A stretch of DNA of 64,000 nucleotides from Planctomycetota bacterium (GTDB lineage: Bacteria; Planctomycetota; UBA1135; GCA-002686595). The position numbers and the translations under genes were made by a program. Positions 33,709 to 41,504 of the stretch are shown here, in pieces; positions within the stretch are counted from its first letter, which is position 1; every line of letters starts with the position of its first letter. The notes below the pieces were generated by a model. The model made no database searches and was not told the DNA's origin. It saw only the letters and a list, made by a program, of their open reading frames with translations. The stretch is taken from positions 124,001-188,000 of the forward strand of contig JADHOC010000001.1 in NCBI GenBank assembly GCA_016779205.1, in the 5' to 3' direction.

Positions 33709-34641
33709 TCAGCGGACCAGGGCCAGCACCCGAGGCACCCCCGCGAGGTCGTCCACGATCTCCGCCGAGCGCGCGCCGCTCGCCTCCGCCAGGGCGTGCA
33801 CCCGGGCGCCCTGCAGGTGACCGAGCTCCACCAGCAAGAGGCCGCCGGGCCTGAGCGTCTGCGACGCCAGCTCGATCAACCCCCTCGCCCAATGATCGGG
33901 GTCGTCGGCCGGAGCGTAGAGCGCCAGGGGCGGCTCGTGCTCACGGACCTCGGGAGCCAGGAGGTCCCGCTCCGTCGGCTCGACGTAGGGAGGGTTACTG
34001 ACGATCAGGTCAAAGGGGCCGCCCGCGCGGGCGAGCTCACGGAGCCTCTCCAGGCCCTCCCCGTCGTGCAGCCTGACGTTCGCCCCGAGGGCCTCCGCGT
34101 TACGACTCGCCCAGCCCAGGGCGTCCTCCGAGAGGTCGATCGCATCCACCACGGCTCCCTCAAGCTCAAGGGCGAGGGTGACCGCCAGGCACCCCGACCC
34201 CGTCCCCACGTCGACCACGCGGAGCCCGTCCCGCGCCGCCGCCGGGATGCGCTCCCGGGCGAGATCCACGATCAGCTCCGTCTCCGGCCGGGGCACGAGG
34301 GCTCCGGGGCCCACGGCGAAGTCACGACCGAAGAACTCACGGTGACCCACGATGTAGGCCGTGGGCTCCCGGCGACCGCGTCGGACGAGCGAGTCCCGGG
34401 CCCGGTCGAGCTCGGCGCCCTGAATCGGGGCGTCGAGCCGCATGAAGAGCCCGAGCCGGTCGACCTGGAGCGCGTGGGCCACCAGCAGCTCAGCCTCCAG
34501 CCTGGCCTCCCCGAGCCCCTTCCGCTCGAGGAACCCTCGGGCCAGCGAGAGCATCTCCCTGGCGGTCCGGGGCACGGGCGGGCTCCCGCCCTGCCCGGAC
34601 GATCCGGACGAACCGGTGGTGGATCGGCCGGCCTGACTCAA
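33709..34641 (-). CDS. prmC: Peptide chain release factor glutamine methyltransferase
   Basis: 310 residues. PrmC methylates the glutamine of the GGQ motif in release factors, raising termination efficiency. N-terminal helical domain about 25-110, then a Rossmann AdoMet-binding domain with VVDVGTGSGCLAV (142-154), DAIDLSEDAL (167-176) and catalytic SNPPYV (215-220). The first ~22 residues are a Ser/Gly-rich extension and the true start could be a little downstream. prfA lies two genes upstream on the same strand, with a membrane protein gene between them, whereas the two are often adjacent. Confidence 0.95.
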   Translation of the reverse strand: MSQAGRSTTGSSGSSGQGGSPPVPRTAREMLSLARGFLERKGLGEARLEAELLVAHALQVDRLGLFMRLDAPIQGAELDRARDSLVRRGRREPTAYIVGHREFFGRDFAVGPGALVPRPETELIVDLARERIPAAARDGLRVVDVGTGSGCLAVTLALELEGAVVDAIDLSEDALGWASRNAEALGANVRLHDGEGLERLRELARAGGPFDLIVSNPPYVEPTERDLLAPEVREHEPPLALYAPADDPDHWARGLIELASQTLRPGGLLLVELGHLQGARVHALAEASGARSAEIVDDLAGVPRVLALVR

Positions 34642-34664
34642 GGGGCGCTCCTCAGACTGGGGGG

Positions 34665-35501
34665 TCAGCTACTGCGGCGAGCCTCGCGCTCGGCCCGCTT
34701 GCGCTCACGGGCGGCTTCCTTCTTCAGGTCTCCCTGGACCTTGGCATCCTTCATGGTGACGTACATCGTGTAGATGGCCATGATCCCACCGGCGCCGACC
34801 GCAGCCGCGCCGAGGACGCCCACGAGGACGAGGGGGTAATCCCCCAGCATGGAGCCCGCCTCCAGAACCTTGAAGACGCCCGCCACAGCCGGACCGACGA
34901 ACATCAGCGGGAAGATCGGGTTGAACTTCCCCCCGTACTCATAGGCCGTGATGTGCGCGAATGTCGCGAGGGCGAGGAGGAGCGTTCCAAACTCCAGAAT
35001 CGCGTTGATGGGGTACTTGTTGTCGAGTTCGAGCTCGGTGTTCTCGGGGAGAACGAAGTCGACAAACTCCGCGCCGTTGAAGTACACGGCGGTGCTCAGG
35101 CTGATGATGATCGCCACGAGGAACACGGCCATGGCCGCCCCCACGGGTCCCATGGGATGAGCCCCGGCGAGGGCCTTGCTGATCCCGCTGGCCTTGGCCC
35201 CGTAGCGAGCCTTGGTCCCGTCCAGGAGCAACCAGCCCGCGATGAGGGTGAGCACCCACGCCCCGAACCACGACGGCCAGGGCATGTGACCGGCCGTCTC
35301 GATCGACGTCATCCACGGCAAGGCCGCGCCACACATGAGCACCACGCTGGCCTTCCGCAGCATGAGGGGCGCCTGCTCGAGTTCGCGCTTGGGGGGCTCG
35401 CCCCCGCTCTGGCTAGCACCGCTGGCGCGGGAGGGGGTCTTGGCGTCGGAGACGTCGGTCATGGGTCTGGGGATGGGGATAGCCCGGGTGTCCGAGGCCA
35501 T
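34665..35501 (-). CDS. Integral membrane protein, function unknown
   Basis: 278 residues from ATG 35501; an ATG at 35462 (MTDVSDAK) is an alternative and neither has a Shine-Dalgarno. A Ser/Pro-rich cytosolic head of about 45 residues is followed by some six hydrophobic helices (SVVLMCGAALPWMTSI, WFGAWVLTLIAGWLLL, AAMAVFLVAIIISLSTAVYF, ILEFGTLLLALATFAHITA, FPLMFVGPAVAGVFKVL, LVLVGVLGAAAVGAGGIMAI). It ends in a highly basic tail (KKEAARERKRAEREARR). No transporter or enzyme signature is recognised. Location between prfA and prmC suggests only cotranscription. Confidence 0.7.
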   Translation of the reverse strand: MASDTRAIPIPRPMTDVSDAKTPSRASGASQSGGEPPKRELEQAPLMLRKASVVLMCGAALPWMTSIETAGHMPWPSWFGAWVLTLIAGWLLLDGTKARYGAKASGISKALAGAHPMGPVGAAMAVFLVAIIISLSTAVYFNGAEFVDFVLPENTELELDNKYPINAILEFGTLLLALATFAHITAYEYGGKFNPIFPLMFVGPAVAGVFKVLEAGSMLGDYPLVLVGVLGAAAVGAGGIMAIYTMYVTMKDAKVQGDLKKEAARERKRAEREARRSS

Positions 35502-35550
35502 CGCAGGGGGTCAAGGGGTCGTGGAAGGGTGCAACAGGATGCGTAGCCGG

Positions 35551-36642
35551 TCAGAGATTCGCCAGCCGAGTTCTGCGGTCCTTGTCCTCGAGCGCCTCCA
35601 GCATGGGTGCCAGGCGGCCCTCGATGATGCCGTCCAGGTTGAAGTTCTTCCTGTCACTGTCCTCCAGTCGGTGGTCGGTCACCCGATTCTGGGGGAAGTT
35701 GTAGGTGCGGACCCTGGCGTTGCGGTCCCCGGTGCCCACCAGGGCCCTGCGGGCGTCCGACCGCTCGGAGGCGATCCTCTCCTCCTCGGCCTCCAGCAGC
35801 CGGCTACGGAGGATGCGCATGGCGCGCGCCTTGTTCTTCGACTGGCTCCGCTCGTCCTGGCAGACCACCACGATCCCGGAGGGCTCGTGTGTGATCCGGA
35901 CGGCGGACTCCACCTTGTTCACGTGCTGGCCCCCGGCGCCCCCTGCCCGCATGGTGTCGATGCGAAGGTCCGTGTCCGCGATGTCCACCTCCACGTCCTC
36001 CGCCTCGGGGAGCACGGCGACCGTGGCCGCCGAGGTGTGGATCCGCCCCTGGGTTTCCGTGGTGGGGACGCGCTGCACCCGGTGCCCGCCGGATTCGAAG
36101 CGCAGTCGGCGCCAGGCGTTCTCTCCCGAGACCCCGAAGGTCACCTCCTTGTAGCCGCCCACCTCGCTCTCGCTGGCGCCGAGGAGCTCGACCTTGAGCC
36201 GCTCCCCATCGCAGAAGCGGTTGTACATGCGGAAGAGGTCAGCGGCGAAGAGCGTCGCCTCATCACCGCCGGTCCCCGCACGGATCTCGACGATCACCTT
36301 TCGGCGCTCATCTGTGGGATCGGCAATGAGGGCGAGCTTGACCTGCTCGTCCAGTCGCTCCTCGGCCTCAGCGAGGCCGGCGAGTTCCTCGCGCGCCAGG
36401 TCCACGAGCTCATCATCTCCGCCCTCGGCGAGGATGGACTCAGCCTCCGACCTGGCAAGCCGGAGCCCGCTGAGCTCGTCGAACATCTGGTGGGCGCGCT
36501 CCAGCGCGCCGCGCTCGCGGAGCAGCCCGGCCAGCTGCTTTCCATCCGCGGCCACCTCAGGGTCGCCGAGCAGCCCGGTGATCTCCTCGTAGCGGTCGGC
36601 GCGCTGCTTGAGCTGCGCCACGAGGGCGGCGTCGAACTCCAA
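35551..36642 (-). CDS. prfA: Peptide chain release factor 1
   Basis: 363 residues from TTG at 36642. Recognises UAA/UAG stop codons and triggers peptide release. Seen: the catalytic GGQ at 237-239 ([18 protein letters not shown]) and the codon-reading loop [18 protein letters not shown], whose tripeptide is PTT (193-195) and fits the RF1 P-x-T rule rather than RF2's [12 protein letters not shown] (121-129) is the usual domain 2 signature. Lies downstream of rpmE, a common order. Confidence 0.97.
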   Translation of the reverse strand: MEFDAALVAQLKQRADRYEEITGLLGDPEVAADGKQLAGLLRERGALERAHQMFDELSGLRLARSEAESILAEGGDDELVDLAREELAGLAEAEERLDEQVKLALIADPTDERRKVIVEIRAGTGGDEATLFAADLFRMYNRFCDGERLKVELLGASESEVGGYKEVTFGVSGENAWRRLRFESGGHRVQRVPTTETQGRIHTSAATVAVLPEAEDVEVDIADTDLRIDTMRAGGAGGQHVNKVESAVRITHEPSGIVVVCQDERSQSKNKARAMRILRSRLLEAEEERIASERSDARRALVGTGDRNARVRTYNFPQNRVTDHRLEDSDRKNFNLDGIIEGRLAPMLEALEDKDRRTRLANL

Positions 36643-36698
36643 GATGACCCTGGAGGACCGAGGTGAACATCAGGCGGCGCGCTGGCGCCGCCCCACGC

Positions 36699-36908
36699 TC
36701 ACTTCTGGCCCTTCTTGGCGAACTTGCGCTTGAAGCGATCCACGCGGCCCGCCGCGTCGACGAACTTCTGGTTGCCCGTGTAGAAGGGGTGGCAGACGCT
36801 GCAGATCTCGATCTTCAGCTCCTTCACGGTGGCGCGGGTTTGGAACTCGTTTCCGCAACCGCACCGGACGGAGCAGTCGACGTAATTGGGGTGGATGCTG
36901 GCTTTCAT
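36699..36908 (-). CDS. rpmE: 50S ribosomal protein bL31
   Basis: 69 residues from ATG at 36908 ([10 protein letters not shown]). Zinc-type (C+) form: Cys12, Cys16 and Cys18, then Cys36 and Cys39 ([17 protein letters not shown]). The C-terminal basic segment [15 protein letters not shown] is typical. The frame continues upstream to 36995 without coding character. It precedes prfA by 56 bases and is probably cotranscribed. Confidence 0.96.
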   Translation of the reverse strand: MKASIHPNYVDCSVRCGCGNEFQTRATVKELKIEICSVCHPFYTGNQKFVDAAGRVDRFKRKFAKKGQK

Positions 36909-36998
36909 GATTCTGGGATCCGTCTCGGCGCGCCGTCGTGGCGGCGCGGCCCGGATTCGGGCCAGAAGAATAGTCTCCGGCGCCCCGCGGCGCACCCC

Positions 36999-37646
36999 TC
37001 AGGCCCCGGAACCCACCCCGAAACCGGGATCCATCCTGCGCAGGAGCCCCAGGGTCAGGGCGACCGGGAGGCCCACGACGTTGTCGAAGCCCCCGCCCTC
37101 TAGCCCCGTGATGAAGCGATCGGCCGTCTCCTGGATGGCATAGGCGCCGGCCTTGCCCTCCCACTCACCGCTCGCCACGTAGGCCTCGAGCTCCCGATCC
37201 GTCAGCTCGCGCATGCGAACGTGGGTCACCTCGTGCCCAAGGAGCTGCCCCCCCGTCCGCGCGTCCACCAGCGCCACCCCGGTGATCACCCGGTGACGGC
37301 TCCCCGAGAGGGCCCCCAGCATGGCCCGGGCCTCGTCCGGTCCACCGGCCTTCTCCAGGAAGCGGCGGTCCGCCGCCCGGTCCTCGCCCAGGACCACCAC
37401 GGTGTCGGATCCAAGGATGATCGCGTCGCCGCAGCCGTCCCGCGCCGCGACGGCCCGGGCCTTGCGGAGCGCGAGCTCCTCCGCCACCCGACCGGCATCG
37501 AGGGCCAGATCCATGGTCTCATCCACGTCCGCAGGGACGATCCGGAAGTCGAGGCCGGCCGAGGCGAGCAGGCGATGGCGGCGCGGGGACGCCGAGGCGA
37601 GCACGAGCTCTCTCCCACGGGGGGCCAAGGAGTCGCCGGTGGGCAC
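36999..37646 (-). CDS. maf: Maf-family nucleotide pyrophosphatase
   Basis: 215 residues from GTG at 37646. Maf proteins hydrolyse non-canonical or modified nucleoside triphosphates. Diagnostic LVLASASPRRHRLLASAG (14-31) with the SxxR motif, VDETMDL about 20 residues on, then ALRKARAVA, ILGSDTVVVLGE and TEYIASGE-like AYVASGEWEGKAGAYAIQ with the conserved Lys. Which subclass (dTTP/UTP versus 7-methyl-GTP) is not certain. The upstream Nth-like gene stops 3 bases before this start. Confidence 0.93.
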   Translation of the reverse strand: MPTGDSLAPRGRELVLASASPRRHRLLASAGLDFRIVPADVDETMDLALDAGRVAEELALRKARAVAARDGCGDAIILGSDTVVVLGEDRAADRRFLEKAGGPDEARAMLGALSGSRHRVITGVALVDARTGGQLLGHEVTHVRMRELTDRELEAYVASGEWEGKAGAYAIQETADRFITGLEGGGFDNVVGLPVALTLGLLRRMDPGFGVGSGA

Positions 37647-37649
37647 GGC

Positions 37650-38924
37650 TCAGCGTCGCCGCGTGGCTGCCTTCTTCTTGGCGGCGGGCTTCTTCGCGGC
37701 CTTCTTCTTGGCCGCGGGCTTCTTCGCCGCCTTCTTCTTGGTCGCGGCCTTCTTCTTCGCCGCAGGCTTCTTCTTGGAAGCCTTCTTCTTGGAGGCGGCG
37801 GGCTTCTTGGACGCCTTAATCTTCGAGGCGGCGGGCTTCTTCTTGGCGGCGGCCTTCTTCGCGGCAGCCTTCTTGGCCGCGGCCTTCTTGGCAGCAGCCT
37901 TCTTCGCGGCGGCCTTCTTGGCGGCGGCTTTCTTCGCGGCGGCTTTCTTGGCTGCGAGCTTCTTGGCGGCAGCCTCCTTCTTGGCGGCTTCCATCTTGCG
38001 GGCCACCTCGGCACGCTTGGCCTCCGCCTCCTTGCGCTTGGCCTCCGCGGCGGCGGCCTTGGCCCGTGCTGCCGCCAGCTTCTTCTCCTCGGCCGCGCGC
38101 TTGCGCTCGAGCTCGCGGGCGCGCTTCTTGGCCTCGGCCTCGGCGCGCTTGCGCTCCCGCTCCTCATCCTTGCGGATCCGCTCCTCCTCCCGCTTGCGGG
38201 CCGCCTCGGCCTTCGCGATGGCGGTGGAACGGTCCTTGAAGGACTTCTTGCCGTAGTCGGTCGCCTGGAGGCAGGGGACCGTCATGTAGATCGGCGCCTC
38301 CTCATCGTCCCAGAGCTCGAGGACCTCGTGGATGGCGAGCGTGAAGTCCAGCTCCTGCCCCTTGCCCACCAGGTTGTCCACGGACCCTCGGGCCTTCTTG
38401 AGCGAGGTCGTCTTCGGGATGAGCCCGAGGCGGTCGAGGAGCTTGATCAGGGGCAGGTGGACGGGCACCTGGCCGTCCGAGGCGAGAAACATCAGGTACG
38501 AGGCACCCGCGTGGCCCAGCACCGAGAGGCTCATCCCCGCCTTGCCCGCGACCTGCGGCTCCTCCCGGAGCTCCTCCAGGTCCAGGGCGTCGGTCTCCTG
38601 GAAGACGTCCTGCAGGTAGCCCTTGAGCGCCATGGCCGCCTCCCGGCGGTCGTGGAGCAGCGCCACGCCCTTCTTACGCCCGCCGTGCTTGAGGTTCTCC
38701 GAGATCTCTTGCGCCTGGCACACGCGGACCTCGTTCCAGTCCTCGTAGGCCCCCTTCAGCGCCTTGACCGACTGCTCGGCCTGCTTCTGCGTCATGTGCC
38801 GCATCAGCACGATCACGGCCCCCTGCTCCAGCAGGTTGAGGCCTTCGGTCGGCCCGCTCGGCATGGGGTGCCGGAGCTTCACTTCCTTGATCAGCGCGGC
38901 GACGAGGTCGGACTTCTTGCTCAC
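37650..38924 (-). CDS. HhH-GPD/endonuclease III-like domain fused to a histone H1-like Lys/Ala tail
   Basis: 424 residues. Residues about 1-225 resemble the all-helical endonuclease III fold: LIKEVKLRHP, LEQGAVIVLMRHMTQKQAEQ and ALKGAYEDWNEVRVCQAQEI, which matches the 'F-x-D-W-N-E-V-R-V' segment of Nth-like proteins. I do not see the catalytic Lys/Asp pair or the four-Cys iron-sulfur loop, so glycosylase activity is doubtful. Residues 230-300 are a highly charged Glu/Arg/Lys helix. Residues about 300-424 are Lys/Ala-rich repeats (AAAKK and KKPAAKKKA) like the H1/Hc1 tails of eukaryotes and chlamydiae. Probably a chromatin-type DNA-binding protein. It sits between rpsP and maf. Confidence 0.8.
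   Translation of the reverse strand: MSKKSDLVAALIKEVKLRHPMPSGPTEGLNLLEQGAVIVLMRHMTQKQAEQSVKALKGAYEDWNEVRVCQAQEISENLKHGGRKKGVALLHDRREAAMALKGYLQDVFQETDALDLEELREEPQVAGKAGMSLSVLGHAGASYLMFLASDGQVPVHLPLIKLLDRLGLIPKTTSLKKARGSVDNLVGKGQELDFTLAIHEVLELWDDEEAPIYMTVPCLQATDYGKKSFKDRSTAIAKAEAARKREEERIRKDEERERKRAEAEAKKRARELERKRAAEEKKLAAARAKAAAAEAKRKEAEAKRAEVARKMEAAKKEAAAKKLAAKKAAAKKAAAKKAAAKKAAAKKAAAKKAAAKKAAAKKKPAASKIKASKKPAASKKKASKKKPAAKKKAATKKKAAKKPAAKKKAAKKPAAKKKAATRRR
37653..38000 (-). repeat. Low-complexity coding repeat (Lys/Ala tail)
   Basis: The plus strand shows dozens of CTTCTT and GGCGGC units in near-regular 15-base periods, which translate on the minus strand to AAAKK pentapeptides and KKPAAKKKA variants. 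It is a coding minisatellite, likely to vary in copy number between strains. Confidence 0.8.
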
Positions 38925-39001
38925 GGCGGTGGTCGGTGGGAGGGAGCGCGGCCGCGCTCGCAGAAGGGAGACCCTGTTCAGCGGATCTCCGGGGACAGAG
39001 A

Positions 39002-39032
39002 CGGACCGCGCCGGGGGAGGCCGGGCGGTCCG
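39002..39032 (-). terminator. Weak hairpin downstream of rpsP
   Basis: Interrupted inverted repeat (CGGACCG with CGGTCCG, large GC loop) between the rpsP stop and the Nth-like gene start. No U-tract. May be an attenuator or only incidental GC symmetry. Confidence 0.3.
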
Positions 39033-39082
39033 CAGTGGAGGGTAGGCAGCCCTGAACCAGGTTCAGCGCCGCTCCGAGGCGA

Positions 39083-39526
39083 TCACTCGTCGCCCGACTC
39101 GGCGGCGGCAGCGGCGGCGGCCTCCGCCCTCTTGGCGGCGACTCGGCCGTCTCGACGGGCCGTCTTGCGCTCGCCACGGGAGGCCTTGGCGGCCGCGCGA
39201 CGGGCGCCCGTCGCCGTGGCCTTCTTGCGGCCCGGACGCTTGCGAGGCTTGTGCTTGCCCGCGAGCGCGAACTCACCGGTGAAGACACCCTGGCGCTTGA
39301 AGATCGACGTGACCGTCTCGCTCGGGGTGGCCCCTTCACTGATCCAGTGCTGGGCGCGCTCCACGTTGAGGGTCACCTGGCGGTCCTTGTCACCGGCGAT
39401 CGGGTCGTAGAGCCCGATGGTCTCGAGGACGCGGCCGTCCCGCGGGAATCGCGAGTCCGCGACGGAGATGCGGTAGCAGGGCCGGTTACGGCGACCCGTG
39501 CGCTTCATTCTGATGACGACGGCCAT
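39083..39526 (-). CDS. rpsP: 30S ribosomal protein bS16 with long basic tail
   Basis: 147 residues. The bS16 core is in the first ~85: VVIRMKRTGRRNRPCYRISV, RDGRVLETIGLYDP and ERAQHWISEGATPSETV. Normal bS16 is about 80-90 residues; here residues ~92-147 add a Lys/Arg/Ala tail (HKPRKRPGRKKATATGARRAAAKASRG-type, cited as KPRKRPGRKKATATGARR) ending in acidic ESGDE. The typical downstream genes rimM, trmD and rplS are absent; the Nth-like/H1-tail gene follows instead. Upstream lies ffh, a common neighbour. Confidence 0.95.
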   Translation of the reverse strand: MAVVIRMKRTGRRNRPCYRISVADSRFPRDGRVLETIGLYDPIAGDKDRQVTLNVERAQHWISEGATPSETVTSIFKRQGVFTGEFALAGKHKPRKRPGRKKATATGARRAAAKASRGERKTARRDGRVAAKRAEAAAAAAAESGDE

Positions 39527-39858
39527 GTTCGGGACTCTGGACAGCGACTCTCGCCGCTGCGCTGGGTGGAACTCGGTTTCCGTTGAGGAGAGTGAGGTGG
39601 CCTCGCAGGCGAGGCGCGATCGGAATTCACGACCCGCGGTGAGGGCGAGGCGCGATGGAAAAAAGGACCGGGAGGAGCACTCCTAAAGGGCGGGAGATGC
39701 CGGGATCAGCGGGGGCGGGGTGCCGATCGACCAGCACGGAGCGCTCCTCCCAGGATCCAGGGGGAAGAGGACACCCGAGTGGCGGCCCCCTGTCCAGCAT
39801 CCTGGCCGGCTTTTTTTGCCCGGGTCCCCCACAGGAGCCCGCTCCGGCCAGCCGGGGG
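39527..39858. promoter_or_regulatory. rpsP upstream region with 13-bp direct repeats
   Basis: 332 bases without a gene between ffh and rpsP on the minus strand. A 13-base direct repeat GGCGAGGCGCGAT occurs at 39608-39620 and 39644-39656 (36 bases apart). A six-base T-run on the minus strand (39664-39659) follows a small hairpin and may end the ffh transcript. A T7 run at about 39811-39817 lies on the plus strand. No convincing promoter hexamers were found. The repeats could be operator sites for rpsP control. Confidence 0.4.
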
Positions 39859-41448
39859 TCACCGCTTCTTGCGGTTCTTACGCTTCTGCTTGGCCTTCGC
39901 CTTGTCCTTCTTGCGGTCCCGCCCCTTGGGGGCCGCCCGCGTCGAAGAGCTCCCCATGGGCCTTGGACCCGCCAGGGGATTGCCAGCGCCGAGCATCTCC
40001 GACATGTCGGGCATGCCCCCGCCGCCACCGCCGAGAAGGCTGCCGAGTCCGCCGAGCATGCCGCCGCCCTTGCCCGCCGCGGGGTCCGCCATGGCGCCGG
40101 ATGGGGAGAGGCTCGCGAGGCTCTCCCGCTTGGCCTTGCCGCCCAGCATGGATCCGAGCCCCATCTTGTTGAGCTGCTTCATCATGCGCCGCATGTCCTT
40201 GAAGCGCTTCAGGAGCTCGTTGACGGCGCCGATGTCCTGCCCAGCGCCCCGTGCGACCCTGCGCCGCCGGCTCATGTCGAGGATCTCGGGCTCGAGGCGC
40301 TCCCGGCGCGTCATGGACGTGAAGAGCGCCTCCAGCCGGTTCAGCTGGCTGTCATCGATGTCGAGGTCCTTCGCCGCCTGCCCCATCCCGGGCATCATCC
40401 CGAGGACCTTCTTCATCGGCCCCATCTTCCTCACCATCCGGAACATGCCGAGCATGTCCTCGAGGGTGAAGGAGCCCATGACCATCTTCTCGTAGCTGGC
40501 CTGCGCCTCCTCCTCGTCGATGTTCTGCTGGGCCGTCTCGACGAGCCCGACCACGTCCCCCATGCCGAGGATACGCCCGGCCATCCGCTCGGCGACGAAG
40601 GGGTCGAGGTCATCGACCTTCTCCCCAGCGCCCAGGAAGAGGATGGGCGCCCCGGTGATCTCCTTGAGGCTGACGGCGGCGCCGCCTCGTGCGTCGCCGT
40701 CCATCTTGGTCAGGATGACGCCGGTGAGGGCGAGGCGGTCGTGGAAGGCCTTGGCCGACTGCACCGCGTCCTGGCCGGTCATGGCGTCCACCACCAGGAC
40801 CTGGTTGTGGGGCTTCGTGGTGGCCGCGATCTCGGCCACCTCGTCCATGAGCATCTCGTCCACGTGCAGGCGACCCGCCGTGTCCAGGATCACCACGTCG
40901 CAGCCATTGGCGGCAGCCTCGGCCACGCCAGCCTCGCAGACCCTGGGCGGGGCCGCGCCCTCCAGGTGGAAGACCGGGATGTCGAGGGAGCGGCCGAGGA
41001 CGCGCAGCTGCTCGACCGCGGCGGGGCGCTTCACGTCGGCAGCCACCATCATCGGGCGCTTGCCGTGCCGATCCCGGAGATGCTTGGCGAGCTTCGCGCA
41101 GGTGGTCGTCTTGCCCGCGCCCTGCAGGCCCGCCATGAGGATGACCGTGGGTCCGGACTTGGCGACCTCCAGGGTCGCGTCTTCCGGGCCCATCAGCTCC
41201 ACGAGCTCCGCGTGGACCGCGTGGACGAACTGGTCCGAGGCCTCGACCCCCTTCAGGCGCCCCTCTCCCAGGGCCCGGACCTTCACGCGATCGGTGAAGT
41301 CCCGCGCCAGCTTGAAGTGAACATCAGCCTCCAGGAGCGCCTGCCGCACCGCGGTCAGGCCCTCCTCGATGTTCGTCTCGGTCAGCTCCTTCTTGCTATT
41401 GAAGAACGAGAAGGAGCTCCCGAGACGCTCGGTCAGGGTCTCGAACAT
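39859..41448 (-). CDS. ffh: Signal recognition particle protein Ffh
   Basis: 529 residues. Ffh binds signal peptides of nascent membrane proteins and the SRP RNA, then docks with FtsY. N domain 1-95; G domain with GLQGAGKT (107-114), DTAGR (188-192) and TKMDGDARGG (246-255). The Met-rich M domain (about 310-450) contains MLGMFRMVRKMGPMKKVLGMMPGMG (cited in part: FRMVRKMGPMKKVLGMMPGM) and SRRRRVARGAG, the SRP RNA contact. The last ~60 residues extend the protein with Gly and then a basic KGRDRKKDKAKAKQKRKNRK tail. murA lies 57 bases upstream on the same strand. Confidence 0.97.
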   Translation of the reverse strand: MFETLTERLGSSFSFFNSKKELTETNIEEGLTAVRQALLEADVHFKLARDFTDRVKVRALGEGRLKGVEASDQFVHAVHAELVELMGPEDATLEVAKSGPTVILMAGLQGAGKTTTCAKLAKHLRDRHGKRPMMVAADVKRPAAVEQLRVLGRSLDIPVFHLEGAAPPRVCEAGVAEAAANGCDVVILDTAGRLHVDEMLMDEVAEIAATTKPHNQVLVVDAMTGQDAVQSAKAFHDRLALTGVILTKMDGDARGGAAVSLKEITGAPILFLGAGEKVDDLDPFVAERMAGRILGMGDVVGLVETAQQNIDEEEAQASYEKMVMGSFTLEDMLGMFRMVRKMGPMKKVLGMMPGMGQAAKDLDIDDSQLNRLEALFTSMTRRERLEPEILDMSRRRRVARGAGQDIGAVNELLKRFKDMRRMMKQLNKMGLGSMLGGKAKRESLASLSPSGAMADPAAGKGGGMLGGLGSLLGGGGGGMPDMSEMLGAGNPLAGPRPMGSSSTRAAPKGRDRKKDKAKAKQKRKNRKKR

Positions 41449-41504
41449 GACGGGGTTCTAGCACATGCCGGGCCCAACGGGGCGCGCTGGGGCCCCGGCA
41501 ACCG

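Noticed and set aside
37653..38000. Regularly spaced repeats that could suggest a CRISPR or structural repeat array
   Set aside because: Periodicity is 15 bases and is fully explained by AAAKK codons in the Lys/Ala tail; there are no spacers.
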